A DNA stretch of 64,000 nucleotides from Hydractinia symbiolongicarpus (GCF_029227915.1 NC_079877.1:17036851-17100850), one strand, 5' to 3'. Shown: positions 35,501-46,336, counted from the first letter of the stretch. Numbers and translations are program-made. Notes: generated by a model from the letters alone, not told the origin.

Positions 35501-38405
35501 AAATTACCAGGTACCACATACCACAGATAGGAACAATAGTATATAATTAACCAACAATTTAAAACATTTTCTTAACAGATAGTTATATTCTGTTCCATAG
35601 GTTTAAAATTTAGGTTCGCTTTAAACTTTACTTGCTATAAACTTTTTTTTTAATATTTGTTGTTGAAATTCAGTTGCTAACTTTTGTTTTCCAAGTTGTA
35701 GGCATTTTACCTTAAACAACAACATTTTATATCCACTGTGCATGCAGAAGTTATGTCACAGGGAATGATTTTAATCTAAACGTAAAGAAAAGATTCCAAG
35801 CAAATTATTTTTAGCATTTAAAATTACCATTACAGAATGAAATTATAAAAACGTTCTTCCTAAAATAAAAATCAACTGTACTGCTTACAGTGCAAACTGC
35901 CAATGGTATTGTTTTTAGCAAATAACCTACCTTAATGAAGATAATTATATCCATTACTTTCATTATTTTTTTAAAGGGGAACTCCAATGAAAATCACTTT
36001 TTTCTTTTTTCTTTTATACGTACTCCGAAAAGCATAAGAAACCAAAAAAAACTTACTTTACTTGTTTTCATTATATAAAATTGTTGTACTAGCCTTCGCA
36101 TATTCAATTTTTTTCTCATAAAAAAACAGACAGGCACGTTTCGATGTACCAATCGATCAGAGAAGTGTAAAGAAGTCAGTTTTCACAGAATCCCGTCTGT
36201 TAAAAAGAAAGAACTCAGACAAAAATGGCTAAACAAAATACGTCGTGCAGGTGATCTACCAAACGATCAAAGTTGTTATATTTGTTTGTCGCACTTTACA
36301 GATATTTCTTTTAAATCAAATCTCCAGGAAATAAACTTTCATATTAAAATATTGCCATTTCGTAAAAATGCCATTTTAGCTAGTGAATGCGATCAAAGTT
36401 TCTCATTTCTTCTCATTTCAATATTTGTACTTGTATCCACAGAACACAACCAAATAATGTTTTGTACATTTTTATATTAAATAAAAACACATTATGCCAA
36501 TTTCCAATACAAACACAGACAAAAACGTTTTCTAGTTACAATGTATCTTTCGTAGCGCTCAAGTTTCTAATTCTTTTTTTTTAAAAAAAAATTTTGATGA
36601 AGTGCCCATTTTCTTTAATCTTTGTTACTGTTATAGGCTGCATGTAATGCTGATAATGCAGTTTCTAAAACAGCTTTGTCAAAACAACCACTTATAAATC
36701 GGTAGCTTCATTTATGACCTACTATAATCATAAGAATGATTTTTATTTATACAATATTAATACCCCCGTTTTACAAACTTATCACGACACGAACATTATT
36801 TGATCTTTCGATCACGCATTTCAATGGTCCTCCATCACGGAGAAAGTTTCAACATTGCATAAAGTTTGTTTGCATTTGTGCGCAAAAAGCATGTGCTGAG
36901 AAATGATATTGCTGAACTGTGAAATAAAAATAAATTGGCTTGTAAAGTAAGAAAGATTTTTTACTAAAGCAAATGATAAAGTTTTTTGACCAAAAGAATG
37001 TAAAAAAAAAACGATTAAATATATTTTTTATTTCTTTAAATAAAAAATATTTTGCTAAGAACGTTGCTTTGAGTCAGTAAAAGACACCTCGTCACTTTGC
37101 ATCATTATTAATTTCTCCCTTGTGAGACACATGAGGTTCAAAGTCATGTGGCTGTAGCTTTGTAAAGTCTTATTCATGAAGAGAATTATCCGATTCTAAG
37201 TTTTCTGAGTTATAATCTTTGTCATTATTACAAGACGTCTCATCAACAAACAATGTAAACAGTAAGTCAACAAACTTTTAGAAGGTGTGCTGCTGGGCTC
37301 ACAGACTTTCTGCACGATGTGACGTATGCTCATCTATTCGGACCTAGTCCTCTCCATTTTACGAGACCTTGCAAATTTATTTGAAATTGAAGATGTTTAC
37401 AGACCCGATTACAGTATAAAGACTTTTAACGATTGTAAAAGGTTTATTTTAACATATTTATGTATTGGTTAATTAAAATAACATCTTTTTGAAATATTTT
37501 TTTTTCACTGAAGTGCCCCTTTAATGCTAAAAATATAAAGGTACATTGCACATTGCTGCATGATTACATATACAAAAAAAAGGGCAGTAAAGGTTCTGTA
37601 ATACATGTTTCCCAATGTACTGCTGCTATTAAAGTTTTTTTGTAACTTGATAAAATGTGAGATATTCAGATTTATACAGCATACGAACAACCTGTTAAAA
37701 CAAGTTTTTAAATTTTGTGCTAATTGACCTCTGCTTGTAACTGACTAAAAATTAGAAAGAATTTGATCAAACCATTAATAGACCACTTTCCGCATGACAT
37801 AGTTGTTTTTGATTTCATTTTCAGAACCATGGGTATGCATGCACTTTTGCGTAGGTAAAAAAGCAGGACTCAGGGTAAAATATCTGTTATTGAAGATTAA
37901 AGATTTTTTGGGTAGCATAAGATCCAAGAGGAACTGGAATTAAACTATATTCTTCTCATTCTTCTTAAAAACATTTACTAAGTTTAAAATTCCTTAAACT
38001 TAGTAAATACTAAGTTTAAGGAATTTTTCTTTTTTTTGGATGGATTTATTTCATAACTGAGGTCTGTTGTTTATATTTTCTACCTACAGCAAGAAAATCA
38101 CAAACTTTTTAACTTTTGTAAACATTGGATTGGAAGTCATCAGCTGCTAGCTAGCTAGCTAGCTATATGACCGAAACATCATTTTCATGTACATACATAC
38201 ATTTCTCTTTATGTACCTATTGTGGATATTTTAATCGCCCCTTTCTCTTGAAAGAACTTGTTCAAAGGTTATTATTGCAAAATTTCTTATATCCTAAAAG
38301 ATTACCTACCAGGATAAGAAACAAAGCTGTTGCCATTTTCGCATCCAAAACAGTCACTCCTGGAGGATATAAAATCCCTCGAATCTTGGCTTTAAAGCTT
38401 CCCAT
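23523..38405 (-). CDS. Major facilitator transporter, ZIFL-like
   Basis: Fifteen exons join in phase to 504 codons: 38405-38310, 33686-33630, 33095-33068, 32987-32933, 32417-32266, 32043-31921, 31845-31801, 31499-31379, 31279-31052, 30551-30445, 29979-29888, 29725-29699, 29601-29528, 29076-28978, 23733-23523. The chain has twelve hydrophobic segments, with MFS motif A (GWLTDKIGRRPVLL) after helix 2, RFLQGLFNG in helix 4 and antiporter motif C (IGPALGG) in helix 5. An acidic central loop of about 75 residues separates the halves. The second half has YGGLTFSTDKIG, NNAVYVDQAGRANGLAFSVQ and GSLFAWSI, matching the ZIFL (zinc-induced facilitator-like) group of plants and fungi. ZIFL proteins are proton-coupled antiporters; the substrate here is unknown. 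Intron 1 hosts a Kolobok-like element and intron 14 an ISL2EU-like element. A splice acceptor lies 28 nt upstream of the ATG. Confidence 0.93.
24810..25275 (+). pseudogene. SAP-domain fragment of a YqaJ-type transposon protein
   Basis: Residues KWNVQALKKYLSSRGISLSG followed by KADLIKKVLAA form a SAP-like DNA-binding helix pair. After a frame break, SEKGWKEGHNLMFAGHVRNV and following residues resemble the segment before the SWIM/YqaJ region of transposon-borne proteins. The nuclease core is absent. Confidence 0.45.
25742..26520 (-). pseudogene. DDE_Tnp_4 transposase (ISL2EU/IS4EU type), frameshifted
   Basis: Reading inward on the minus strand: GPTTSLSMEDEIIMTLMRIR (N-terminal helical part), LIYWPSPDK, CTEQWIEHSNN (second catalytic-type block), QTYSTYKSHDTLK, then after a frame change LPPFVRQKRQFT and RARIRIVRVMGRLKEF (C-terminal block with the family's R.H.ER-type site degraded to RIRIVR). 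The order matches DDE_Tnp_4 transposases. Frame breaks occur near 26030 and 26240. A basic, low-complexity frame at 26593-26931 may be the N-terminal part. Confidence 0.75.
27205..27275. promoter_or_regulatory. Paired CCAAT-box sequence inside the transposon
   Basis: Two ACCAATCAGG motifs (at about 27217 and 27257) lie 40 bp apart between the two coding halves of the ISL2EU-like element. They look like a transposon promoter; activity is not shown. Confidence 0.3.
28847..28883. repeat. Near-perfect palindrome
   Basis: TCAAATCTCTCTTAA with its complement across an ACATGT-type centre, 37 nt in all. It is between the ISL2EU-like element and exon 14 of the transporter gene. Confidence 0.8.
35971..37524 (+). 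mobile_element. Kolobok-like transposon with THAP domain
   Basis: TTAA at 35971-35974 and 37521-37524 flank a 1546-bp unit. Its ends are inverted: left AGGGGAACTCCAATGAAAA, right (read inward) AGGGGCACTTCAGTGAAAA, 16 of 19 matching. TTAA duplications, AGGG termini and a THAP finger together define the Kolobok superfamily. The catalytic domain is missing, so this is an internally deleted copy. It sits in intron 1 of the transporter gene on the opposite strand. Confidence 0.82.
36127..36480 (+). pseudogene. THAP zinc-finger fragment of a Kolobok-type transposase
   Basis: The open frame shows CTNRSEKCKEVSFHRIPSVK, then ELRQKWLNKIRRAG and the closing CLSHF, i.e. the second zinc ligand, the HRIP block, the conserved W and the C-x2-H pair of a THAP finger. 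The first cysteine may lie on an upstream exon: an acceptor-like AACAG precedes 36130. The frame stops at 36480 before any DDE domain. Confidence 0.8.
38143..38167. repeat. GCTA microsatellite
   Basis: About five tandem GCTA units just downstream of the transporter's first exon (intron 1). Confidence 0.85.
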
Positions 38406-41400
38406 ATTTGTGATCTCGGGTCCTTACGAATATCTGTGAATGATGAATTTTAACCCATTAGTTCATTAAGTAAGTTGTAGCTAGCTATGCATTCATCACA
38501 TCACACACCAAACATCACGGGAAGTATTTCCTTTGCCTCGCTGGATTTCTTCGATGTCATAGCGCACACTCAGGTTGATACAATCAGTTTGCTAAGGTTA
38601 GTAATTTATTCAATTGGCATTGCATAATTAAAGACAATCAATATATAGGGTTGCGGAGCGGGCACGGGTAGGTCCCTATGTTCGCAAGCGAAATATTTAC
38701 ATCCTACTCCATGAAAAATATAGAGAGAACTTTTATCTGCTCCAATAGACAGCTTACATAAAATCTTAAAAACGGTTCCTCGAGTAAAATGCAATCTCGT
38801 TCCCAGAGCTTCTTATATGCGTGCTGGCGCGTCCTTAGCTTGCGAAAAATAAGCCTTGGGAAAAGATATTTACATATGCATTTGTTTCAGAGCGTATAAA
38901 CAGCAAACACTTTGCGGCATAGATTATCTTATATGTTTCTATAATTAAACACACTTTTCCGCTTCCCGAGTTTTTCTGTTTGTTTAACAAAAAAATCTAG
39001 AAAAATCGGAAAACGAGAATAAGAAAATCCGAATACGCGCTTAGTAAAAGACCTTGAAAACATTTTAATACAAAGCAGAAATAAAGGTTAACTGAGCAAT
39101 GTTACGTGTACTCTCATAGAGCATTCTGGCTATTGGCCTGCATTGCAGTGTCTTCAAATCTGATGAATCGAACAAAACATCGATAAGTCGAATTAAAGCA
39201 TAAACGGACAATATTGTTTTTCAGGAGCTTTTTTCTTGTTGTACAAACAGTAAAAAGAACATTTCACAGTTTGAATATTTTATTCTCAGAGTTAAATTAT
39301 AAAGAAACTGAAGAAACATACAAAAAGGATGCGTTTAACTTTTACAATAACAAATTTAAAGGTTTCTCTCCTAACAACTGATGTTGCAGTTTACTTTAAA
39401 ATTTTTACGAGGACTATTCTTTCCCAAAACAGCGGCCATCATTTTGTTCAGGTTGTGCAATCTGTAAAATAGATACAAAGAAAGAAAAAGTAGGTTCGGA
39501 CGATTCGTTTATAGAAAACATTCCCGTCAATACGCTTTATGGGTAAAGATGATTTATTGTTTGTTCTTTATTGTTTATTTGTATCACAAAAGTCGAAAGA
39601 AAATCGTTGAAAATCTCAATTCATTATCTAGCTAATTCATACTTATCAAAAATTACAAAAAACTGTAGACCAAGTCAAAGCTATTTTCCCTTACTTGTGT
39701 CTTTGGCTAACATTGCCTCTGTGTAATCTGACTAATCAAACTTTATTTGAACTACTAACCTTATTTGACATACATTTTGAGATGATGCTATATAATTCCA
39801 ACCATTTGCTGTACTTTGTGACGTATTACATGAGCTGTTGTTGTTACCTAACCTGACACCAACTTAACTTGCGCAACTCATATGAACAACGCAAGAACGT
39901 TTTCGGTTTGTTTTTTTCTTTTTCACAGTTTTATTCGAATGATATTTTCGAATGGGACAGTGTTCTTAAAAATAGCGACCTCGTTCACAGAGCGTAAAGT
40001 AAGCAGAAAAGAAATTGGGATAACTGAGACTGAGGGGATTTGACTTATTAAGTGAAAAAAGTGACACTTTCGTCAAAAATTTATTAAAATTTGATTTTCT
40101 CCCGCTGTATAGTAGAAAATAGAAAAAAATAATACGCGCTTAAATGTCAAATGGGCTCCGCTGCGCTCAGCTCGCTACGCTCGCTTCGTTTAGCTCCGCA
40201 ATTAATTCTGATATTATCACAACCAAATCTCGGTATAGGCATAGTCATAAGAAAAAGAGACTATGACTATGGTATAGGTTAGGGGAAATAGCAAAGCACG
40301 GTTTTTTGTTACGTGGTGTCATTCGTAAAAAGTGAGCCAATGACATAAATTTTTAAGGATTTACGCACAGAGCACTTTGGTTACACTCATAAGCGCAAGA
40401 AATGCACACATAAAATTTGGTACTTATTACCAAAAAGAACAGCCTCGACGTTGTTTGATGTTGTTCTTACAGGTAGCTTAGCTACCCTATAGTTAGATTT
40501 AGGATTAAACTAGCATTTATTACTTAATACTCAGTAAAATAGGTTTAAATATTAAACTTTTTCGCTAAAGCTAGCTAGACTAAGTATGAAAGAACAATGC
40601 TGAGATTTTTAGCTGGGTTAAAAGTTAAAACTTAAGAGGAAAATTACATAACAGTGTTTAAAATTATATCACACATATTTGAGAACACCTCCAGGAAAAT
40701 TCATTGTTTATCAAGTTACCCCATATGGTTAATATGGAAGATTTCTTCATAAAAACATCAGAAACTTTTTTATGTGGATTACTTTCACATTACAAATCTT
40801 TTGTGTAGCTAGCTACATAAAATAATATATTTAGCTGTTGTACTTTATCACTACATTGTTTAATAACAAATGTGCCCCTGGAGTGCTGATATAGTACTAG
40901 GTAGGTAGCTTAAAATCACAAAATAAATATTATCCAGATGTGACCATCCCTTATCATCAGACATCAGAAAGGCGTTTCTGTTCTTTTGTGGGGTACCTCA
41001 AATTCTTGTAAATCCAATGAAAAAATTACTTAAGACTTCCTCTTCTTTCTCTTCCACCACTCATGGCATTTCTTTGCATGTCTTCAGTTCGAAGCCACGA
41101 GTTCACAAGTTTCAGCGCTAGCCAATATGATGGATAACGTCAAGGAACCCTGGGTAACTTTGAAAAAATGTGGTTCTGCCTTATGATTTTCAGATTTTTG
41201 CTGCTGATATCAGTACATTTTAGCCCTCGAGTGCCACACCTCCGTATATATAGGAGTTAATTATCTTTAACGGTTCTTGATATGTAGTGTATTAATGGCT
41301 TTTTCGCAAAACATTAAACCCTAGAGGGGGACTTGCATTCTTGTGGGTGGCTAGAAAATCCTAAGAGCCTCGGATTCGGCTAAAAGTTGATGTTCAACTA

Positions 41401-41480
41401 CTGGATATGAAAATTTTGCCATAATGTGCTTAGTTTTACTTAATCCATGTGGACATATGAATCAAAAATATTAATAAAAA
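38406..41480. other. 5' flank of transporter gene; possible untranslated exons
   Basis: No protein gene recognised. On the minus strand, three segments with good splice signals occur at about 39862-39775, 39734-39699 and from 39465 leftward, with no consistent long frame, so they may be upstream untranslated exons of the transporter or a noncoding RNA. A CTCGCTACGCTCGCTTCG-type repeat lies at 40151-40199 and a CATAGTCAT fold-back at 40228-40274. Confidence 0.35.
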
Positions 41481-42087
41481 TTAATATGTCCGTTGGTACA
41501 TATTATTCTGCTTTTCAGCGGAACACACTTCACTTGCCATTTTCCTCTTTGCTTAAGAATATTTCGTCGCTATTTTTTCCGCATTTACGATGGTACCACA
41601 AAGGTCGCATTTTGCCTTGTGCGTACTACAGATAGCCTTGCAGCTGCAGTGAAGGTTGACGCAAACGTAGCTTTTGCTTGCAATACACTTTGCTCTTTGT
41701 CTGTTGACGACGATGGACATCGTCAATAGTACCCAAACATACAAAGCCAACATCAATATCCCAAAGTGGATTCATGACGTAATTCAACCAGTTTTTATGG
41801 ATTTGCACGATGACAGCTTGTTGGAAAAATGTTTCCACGGGCAAACGCGGAATGCAAACAAGGCCCTCAATCAAATTATTTGGTCAAAAGTACCCAAAAA
41901 TGTTTATGTTGGAAAGAGTGTGCTAGAATTGGGGATAAATGCAGCTGCCGTGGAGTATAATGATGGTTCTGAAGGAGTTAAAAGTGTTTTGAAACGTCTT
42001 GGTGTATTAAGCGGTCGTTTTACCCGGATCGGTACATATAAACGGAATACAAAAAGGATAGCAGGATTAATTTTTTTTATTGAGTAG
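41480..42087 (+). pseudogene. Mutator-like (MULE-type) transposon protein C-terminus
   Basis: The frame ending at TAG 42085-42087 contains IQPVFMDLHDDSLLEKCFHG, then QTRNANKALNQIIWSKVPKN and LELGINAAAVEYNDG. This pattern (CLHGkTQN.NE..N..iW...PK, LelGv..Av..FNDG) recurs in Mutator-like transposon proteins of invertebrates. The upstream domains are missing. The family name is from memory of the motif and is moderately secure. Confidence 0.5.
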
Positions 42088-42108
42088 TGTCTTTTTCACC
42101 ATAATGTA

Positions 42109-43198
42109 TATTAAAGCGACATGTTTAAAATATGTATGTGTATTAAATAAAAACGAAGGTTTTCGTAACTATACTTACATCATCAGGTATAAAACTTAAA
42201 AACGTGTGCCTATATATGTACAAAAATTACATAATTAAAACATCGTCTAGGGGATTTATACTAAAAGCTAAATTGTCATAAAATTATACTTTTTTAAGTT
42301 ATGTCATTATGAAAAAGTGAAAAAGTGTATGTTAGAGTCCCATATTGTTCATTTAAAGTTGGCTTCTGTATCCGTATAAAGTATGCTTCAAGAATTTTTC
42401 TTTTACGAAATCCCTGAGGCGCTCTTGAAATTATTTTCCACGTAAACGGGTGACCACTATATGCAACAACATGCATGGCTGGCTCCGACTTTCCTTTCAT
42501 CGATTCATGCTCTCCCCAGCGTATTTCTGCATTACGAATTGTTTCGCCAATGTAATTCTCGCCACACGAGCACACTCCTTCGTATATAACACAGCATGGA
42601 TATCTGTTTCGGTCTTTTAAAGGAAACAAAGATTTTATTTTCTTTGTTGACCATAATACAATAAAAATTAGACAGTTATTAGTAAACTCATTAAGTTTGT
42701 TAATAAATTTCTTAACATCTTTTCATTGTGATCACAAAATGGTACAGTGAAAAACATTTCTTTCTTTTCTTTAGATAACCAATCAGGAATAATGTCCACC
42801 TCCTTCTCGTTATTTTTGAAATTATCAATGACACTTGATATATACTTAAAAGGGAAATTTGCTTTCTTGTATTTCTCTCGTATGTACTTTACTTCCTCTT
42901 TGAAGTTGCTAGAAATTTTTTGTGCTCTATGAAGGTTTACAGCATTTCTTTTATATCTTATCGGGACTGCCGACTTTCAATGGGTAGCTAATTTATTTTC
43001 ATTTCGATATACCATTGTTTCAAATGTATTACCTTTTCTAATTATGTGTGTATCAAGAAATTTCGTTGGGTTTTTCTCAACGGTTAATTTAATATTTGGG
43101 TGATAACTATTGAGTGCTTCATATAATGAGTCATGTTTATTTAAAAGCTTCGTTTTAATTTAATACACATGTATATTTTAAACATGTCGTTTTAATAT
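42109..43198 (-). mobile_element. Penelope-like retroelement, 5'-truncated
   Basis: A minus-strand element holding the end of a Penelope reverse transcriptase and its GIY-YIG endonuclease. It is bracketed by inverted copies of a roughly 52-bp sequence (42109-42162 and 43143-43198; core CGACATGTTTAAAATAT). Penelope-like elements are known for unusual terminal repeats of this kind. Confidence 0.82.
42294..43160 (-). pseudogene. Penelope RT end plus GIY-YIG endonuclease
   Basis: Upstream part (about 43160-42950): SYHPNIKLTVEKNPTKFLDT, VYRNENKLATH and RYKRNAVNLHRA, the thumb region of Penelope-type reverse transcriptases. A TGA replaces the family's tryptophan after ATH. Downstream part (42629-42294): CSCGENYIGETIRNAEIRW, HE, then RKRKILEAYFIRIQKPTLNE, the GIY-YIG nuclease with its Penelope-specific CxC start, the invariant arginine and glutamate, and N at the end. 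The two parts are not in one continuous frame. The copy is dead but the nuclease segment is intact in frame. Confidence 0.87.
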
Positions 43199-43199
43199 A

Positions 43200-44245
43200 T
43201 CATTTTTATTTTATTTTTTTCATATTTTGCTGATTTTCTCAAAACGATATTATTGACCGCCGTAAACAAAATATGTTCTCACCTGTCTAATATGTCTAAA
43301 TATTTGTCTAATATGTGTAAACCTAGTGAATGACCCATTTTCCAAGTGTAAACTAAAGTAGTTCTTGAAATAATAATGATTAACTGTTACAAATTGTGCT
43401 AAATTTGGTCAATTCCTACTCTTTTGCCTTGTAAAAATTTCTTTGTTGTTCATTTGGTCGTAACTTTTGATCTAGTAGCCCAATCAACTTGAAATTGGAA
43501 TCACTTGAATTTTAGACAATAATTTTAAAATGAATATTAGTTTAGAACAATTTAAAAAGGTATCAAAAAGTCTCATGCTCAAAACTTAAGTGTGAAAGAT
43601 GCTAAAGTAAATCGTTATTCATCGATTTGGTTTTTTTCTATATGTTCCACCTTAAATGCAAAAAAAGACAAGAACCCTTTTGGGACAAGGTTGACATTGC
43701 TCTGTAACTGAGTTAAAAATAAATAAACTGAAATAAATGAAAAACAAATTACTCCGTTTCCACCACGTACTTCATGTTCGTTTTAATTTATGCGCCGCGT
43801 ATAAATTACTATTATCGGATTTTTAGCAACCTGAGTTTGCGCTATGACATTCTTTTAATATACAAAATTTATTCCGTGTGCTCGATTATTCAAACTTTGA
43901 ATGGTTTTCCCCAATATGTTTTAATGCTTATTCATTTTCATATCCTAGGAATATTATTGTCAGTGAATGAAAAACTGATTCTTTATTGAGGCTAGAAATC
44001 TTTAAAAAATCATATCGAACTGTTTAATTATTTACCATCGAGTATTTAAAGGTTTTGTAAACAAGATGAGAAAGTGTAAAACGCTTCTTAAGGCTATTGC
44101 TGGAAACAACATAACAAAACCACGTGCTTTTCGTAATTGGCATGTCTCCCCCGCCCGGGTATTAAAATTCAGGGTCAACGCCCGGTGCGGTCTATCTAAC
44201 TGCTTTTGCCGAGTCTTGATGAATTTGCTTAAACTTTTTCCACGG
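43200..44245. other. No gene recognised
   Basis: AT-rich, short chance frames only, no recognised repeat. Confidence 0.4.
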
Positions 44246-44856
44246 GTTAACTACAAAAGCCGATAGGTGCAAAAAATCTTTCCCGAAACAAGTAAATCTC
44301 TCTTTCAAAATGGTGGAAATATTTTTCAAAATGGTGAAAATGTTTTTCAAAATGGTAAAAATCTCTTCCAAAGAGAAAAAAAATCTTTTTAGAAATGGTA
44401 AAAAATGTTTCCCTAAAAAAGAGAAAATATTTCTCAAAATAACATGACCCTAACCTCGTTTCTAGGGTATTTTATATCTTGTATCGACCACAAGAACACA
44501 GCGAAAAGGCTTGGTAGCGACAAGAACACAACGAAAAGGCTTCGTAACGAGGTACAAGACCTCTCTCTCTAATCTCCAGAAAATACAACCGAATTGGTAT
44601 TTGGTAGGTAAATTAATAAGAAATTAGCTATTTTAGCAAAATTTCAGAGTTAGAAACTTACCCCTCTTCACCCAGTGCACACAGCCACACCCAGGCAAAC
44701 TATTGTTTTTATAAGTTTTTACTTTTGCACCGCAGATTCAGCCGGACGCTAATCAATCAGAATACAGAGGTTTAAAAATAAACGACCGCTTCACTACCTA
44801 TTGGAAAACTGACTTTAACGGAAAAAAGACTTCTCGCTCCTTTAAACTTCCCTATC

Positions 44857-44925
44857 AATCCCCAATGACACTTTCTCCAGTAATAACTACTAGAGTTATT
44901 ACTGGAGAAACTGTCATTGGGGATT
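44857..44925. repeat. 69-bp near-perfect palindrome
   Basis: Two roughly 33-bp arms (AATCCCCAATGACA, then TTTCTCCAGTAATAACT) are complementary except for one or two bases, with almost no spacer. It lies inside the fold-back element. Confidence 0.9.
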
Positions 44926-45009
44926 CAACATGGGCAAACATGCAATTACCTAACTCTAAAAAAGAAGTAACACAAAAAGAAATTAATCTTTATTTTAAGG
45001 ACCGTAGAT

Positions 45010-45365
45010 ATGTGACTTTGTACCTGCATTCTCATCACCGTGATTACGCCGCAAATAACATTGAATAGTAGCTAGAGTTACATTTTTAGTACCACAATCA
45101 CTCCTCACTTTCTCTGGACATCCACCTATTCCTCAGACGGCATTTAAAAATAACCGTGCAATAGTATTGCTATTCGAATATACTACTCTGAGCCACATGA
45201 TTTTTCGGCTATATCCGTCAATGCAACCATGAATTGGTAATTCATACGGCTTCAACTTATCGTAAACATCTACGTGCCAAATATCGCTCGGTCCTCGTAC
45301 ATTATAACGCCTTCTCACTAATCTACGTTTTCCACGTTCTATGCAACCTTAGGTGTCAAGCTGTT
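45010..45365 (-). pseudogene. Retroviral-type integrase core fragment (Ginger-like)
   Basis: Minus-strand reading RRRYNVRGPSDIWHVDVYDK, IHGCIDGYSRKIMWLRV, an in-frame TGA at 45130-45132, then GCPEKVRSDCGT and RRNHGDENAG. The HVD and SDCGT aspartates are the first two integrase catalytic acids; the third (glutamate) region is lost. It resembles host- or transposon-captured integrase cores with a PIHGCIDGYSR motif. Its enclosure in inverted repeats suggests a DNA-transposon setting rather than an LTR element. Confidence 0.7.
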
Positions 45366-45849
45366 TTACTTTAATCATTACAACATCTCTTGGGACAAAG
45401 AAGCCATGAAAAAGTTTTAGCCTGATGCTCCACATAGTCCTGTAACCGCTTGTCCTGGTGGGGAGTCGGAGTTCATTTCGCATAGCATTTTCCATTCTAG
45501 ACAACGACTTGAGTCAAGCAATTTCGGCGTTTCAAACCCAGAGTTTTTCAATCATAATTTCAAAATGTTTGCAATGACATTTTTAATCTATGATGACAGT
45601 GCAAATATTCAAGTATTATTTGATATATATGCAATATTTATCAGATATAGTACATGAACAAAAGACGCGCTTATCCATAGTTTTCTTCCCAGACCACAAC
45701 TTGTCCCAGTTTTATTTAGAGAAACATTTTCACTATTTCGAATAACATTTTTACTATGTTGAAAAACATCTTTATTATTTCGGCAAACATTTTCACAGAA
45801 TTTTGGAAAAGACTTTTTGCACCTATCGGCTTCCGTAGTTAACGACTAG

Positions 45850-46336
45850 TCTCTTTAATAATAGCCGTATTTTGTCTGTGTGCCCGCGAATGCCGCGTCC
45901 CGTAACGGAAACACGAAATTTTTAAAATGTGCACCAATACTAAATGCGATATATTTTTGTCCACTTTGTTGCAACAGGTTAATTTAAAGGACGGGCGACC
46001 CCGTGGATTTTTCCACGGGCTAACGACTAGTCTCTTTAATAATAGCCGTCGTCTGTCTGTCTGTGTGTCCGCGAAAGCCGTGTCCCGTAACGGAAACACG
46101 AATTTTTAAAATGCGCATGAATACCAAATGCGATATATTTCTGTCCACTTTGTTGCAACGGGTTAATTTGAAGGACGGACGACCCCGTGGATTTTTCCAC
46201 GGGCTAACGACTAGTCTATATTATAATACTCGTATGTGTCTGTCACGCAAAATGGTAACGCAAGTAGCGAGACGCACGCAATGCTGTATAAATAGGACGG
46301 GCGAACACATGGATTATTCCACGGGCCACCGACTAG
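45850..46336. mobile_element. Head-to-tail Helitron-like units
   Basis: Three abutting units: 45850-46030, 46031-46214 and 46215-46336. Each begins TCTCTTTAAT or TCTATATTAT and ends in CTAG. Units 1 and 2 end with a stem-loop (CCGTGG, ATTTTT, CCACGG) 8-10 bp before the CTAG. Beginning with TC, ending with hairpin plus CTRR, and lacking target duplications are the Helitron hallmarks. Bases before 45850 (GTTAACGACTAG) look like the tail of another unit. These are non-autonomous; no Rep/helicase is present. Confidence 0.75.

Larger units (their letters stand above)
44248..45848. mobile_element. Fold-back element carrying an integrase fragment
   Basis: The outer ends are inverted copies: left (A)ACTACAAAAGCCGATAGGTG at about 44251, right the complement of AACTACGGAAGCCGATAGGT ending about 45843. 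Inside both lie degenerate ~20-bp repeats (TTTTTCAAAATGGTGAAAAT on the left, and related units at 45713-45800). The middle contains the integrase remnant and a 69-bp palindrome. Confidence 0.65.

Noticed and set aside
35971-37524. P-element assignment for the THAP-bearing element
   Set aside because: P elements make 8-bp duplications; the TTAA sites and AGGGG ends fit Kolobok better.
44865-45068. 67-codon + strand frame
   Set aside because: Begins in a palindrome and runs antisense to the integrase fragment.
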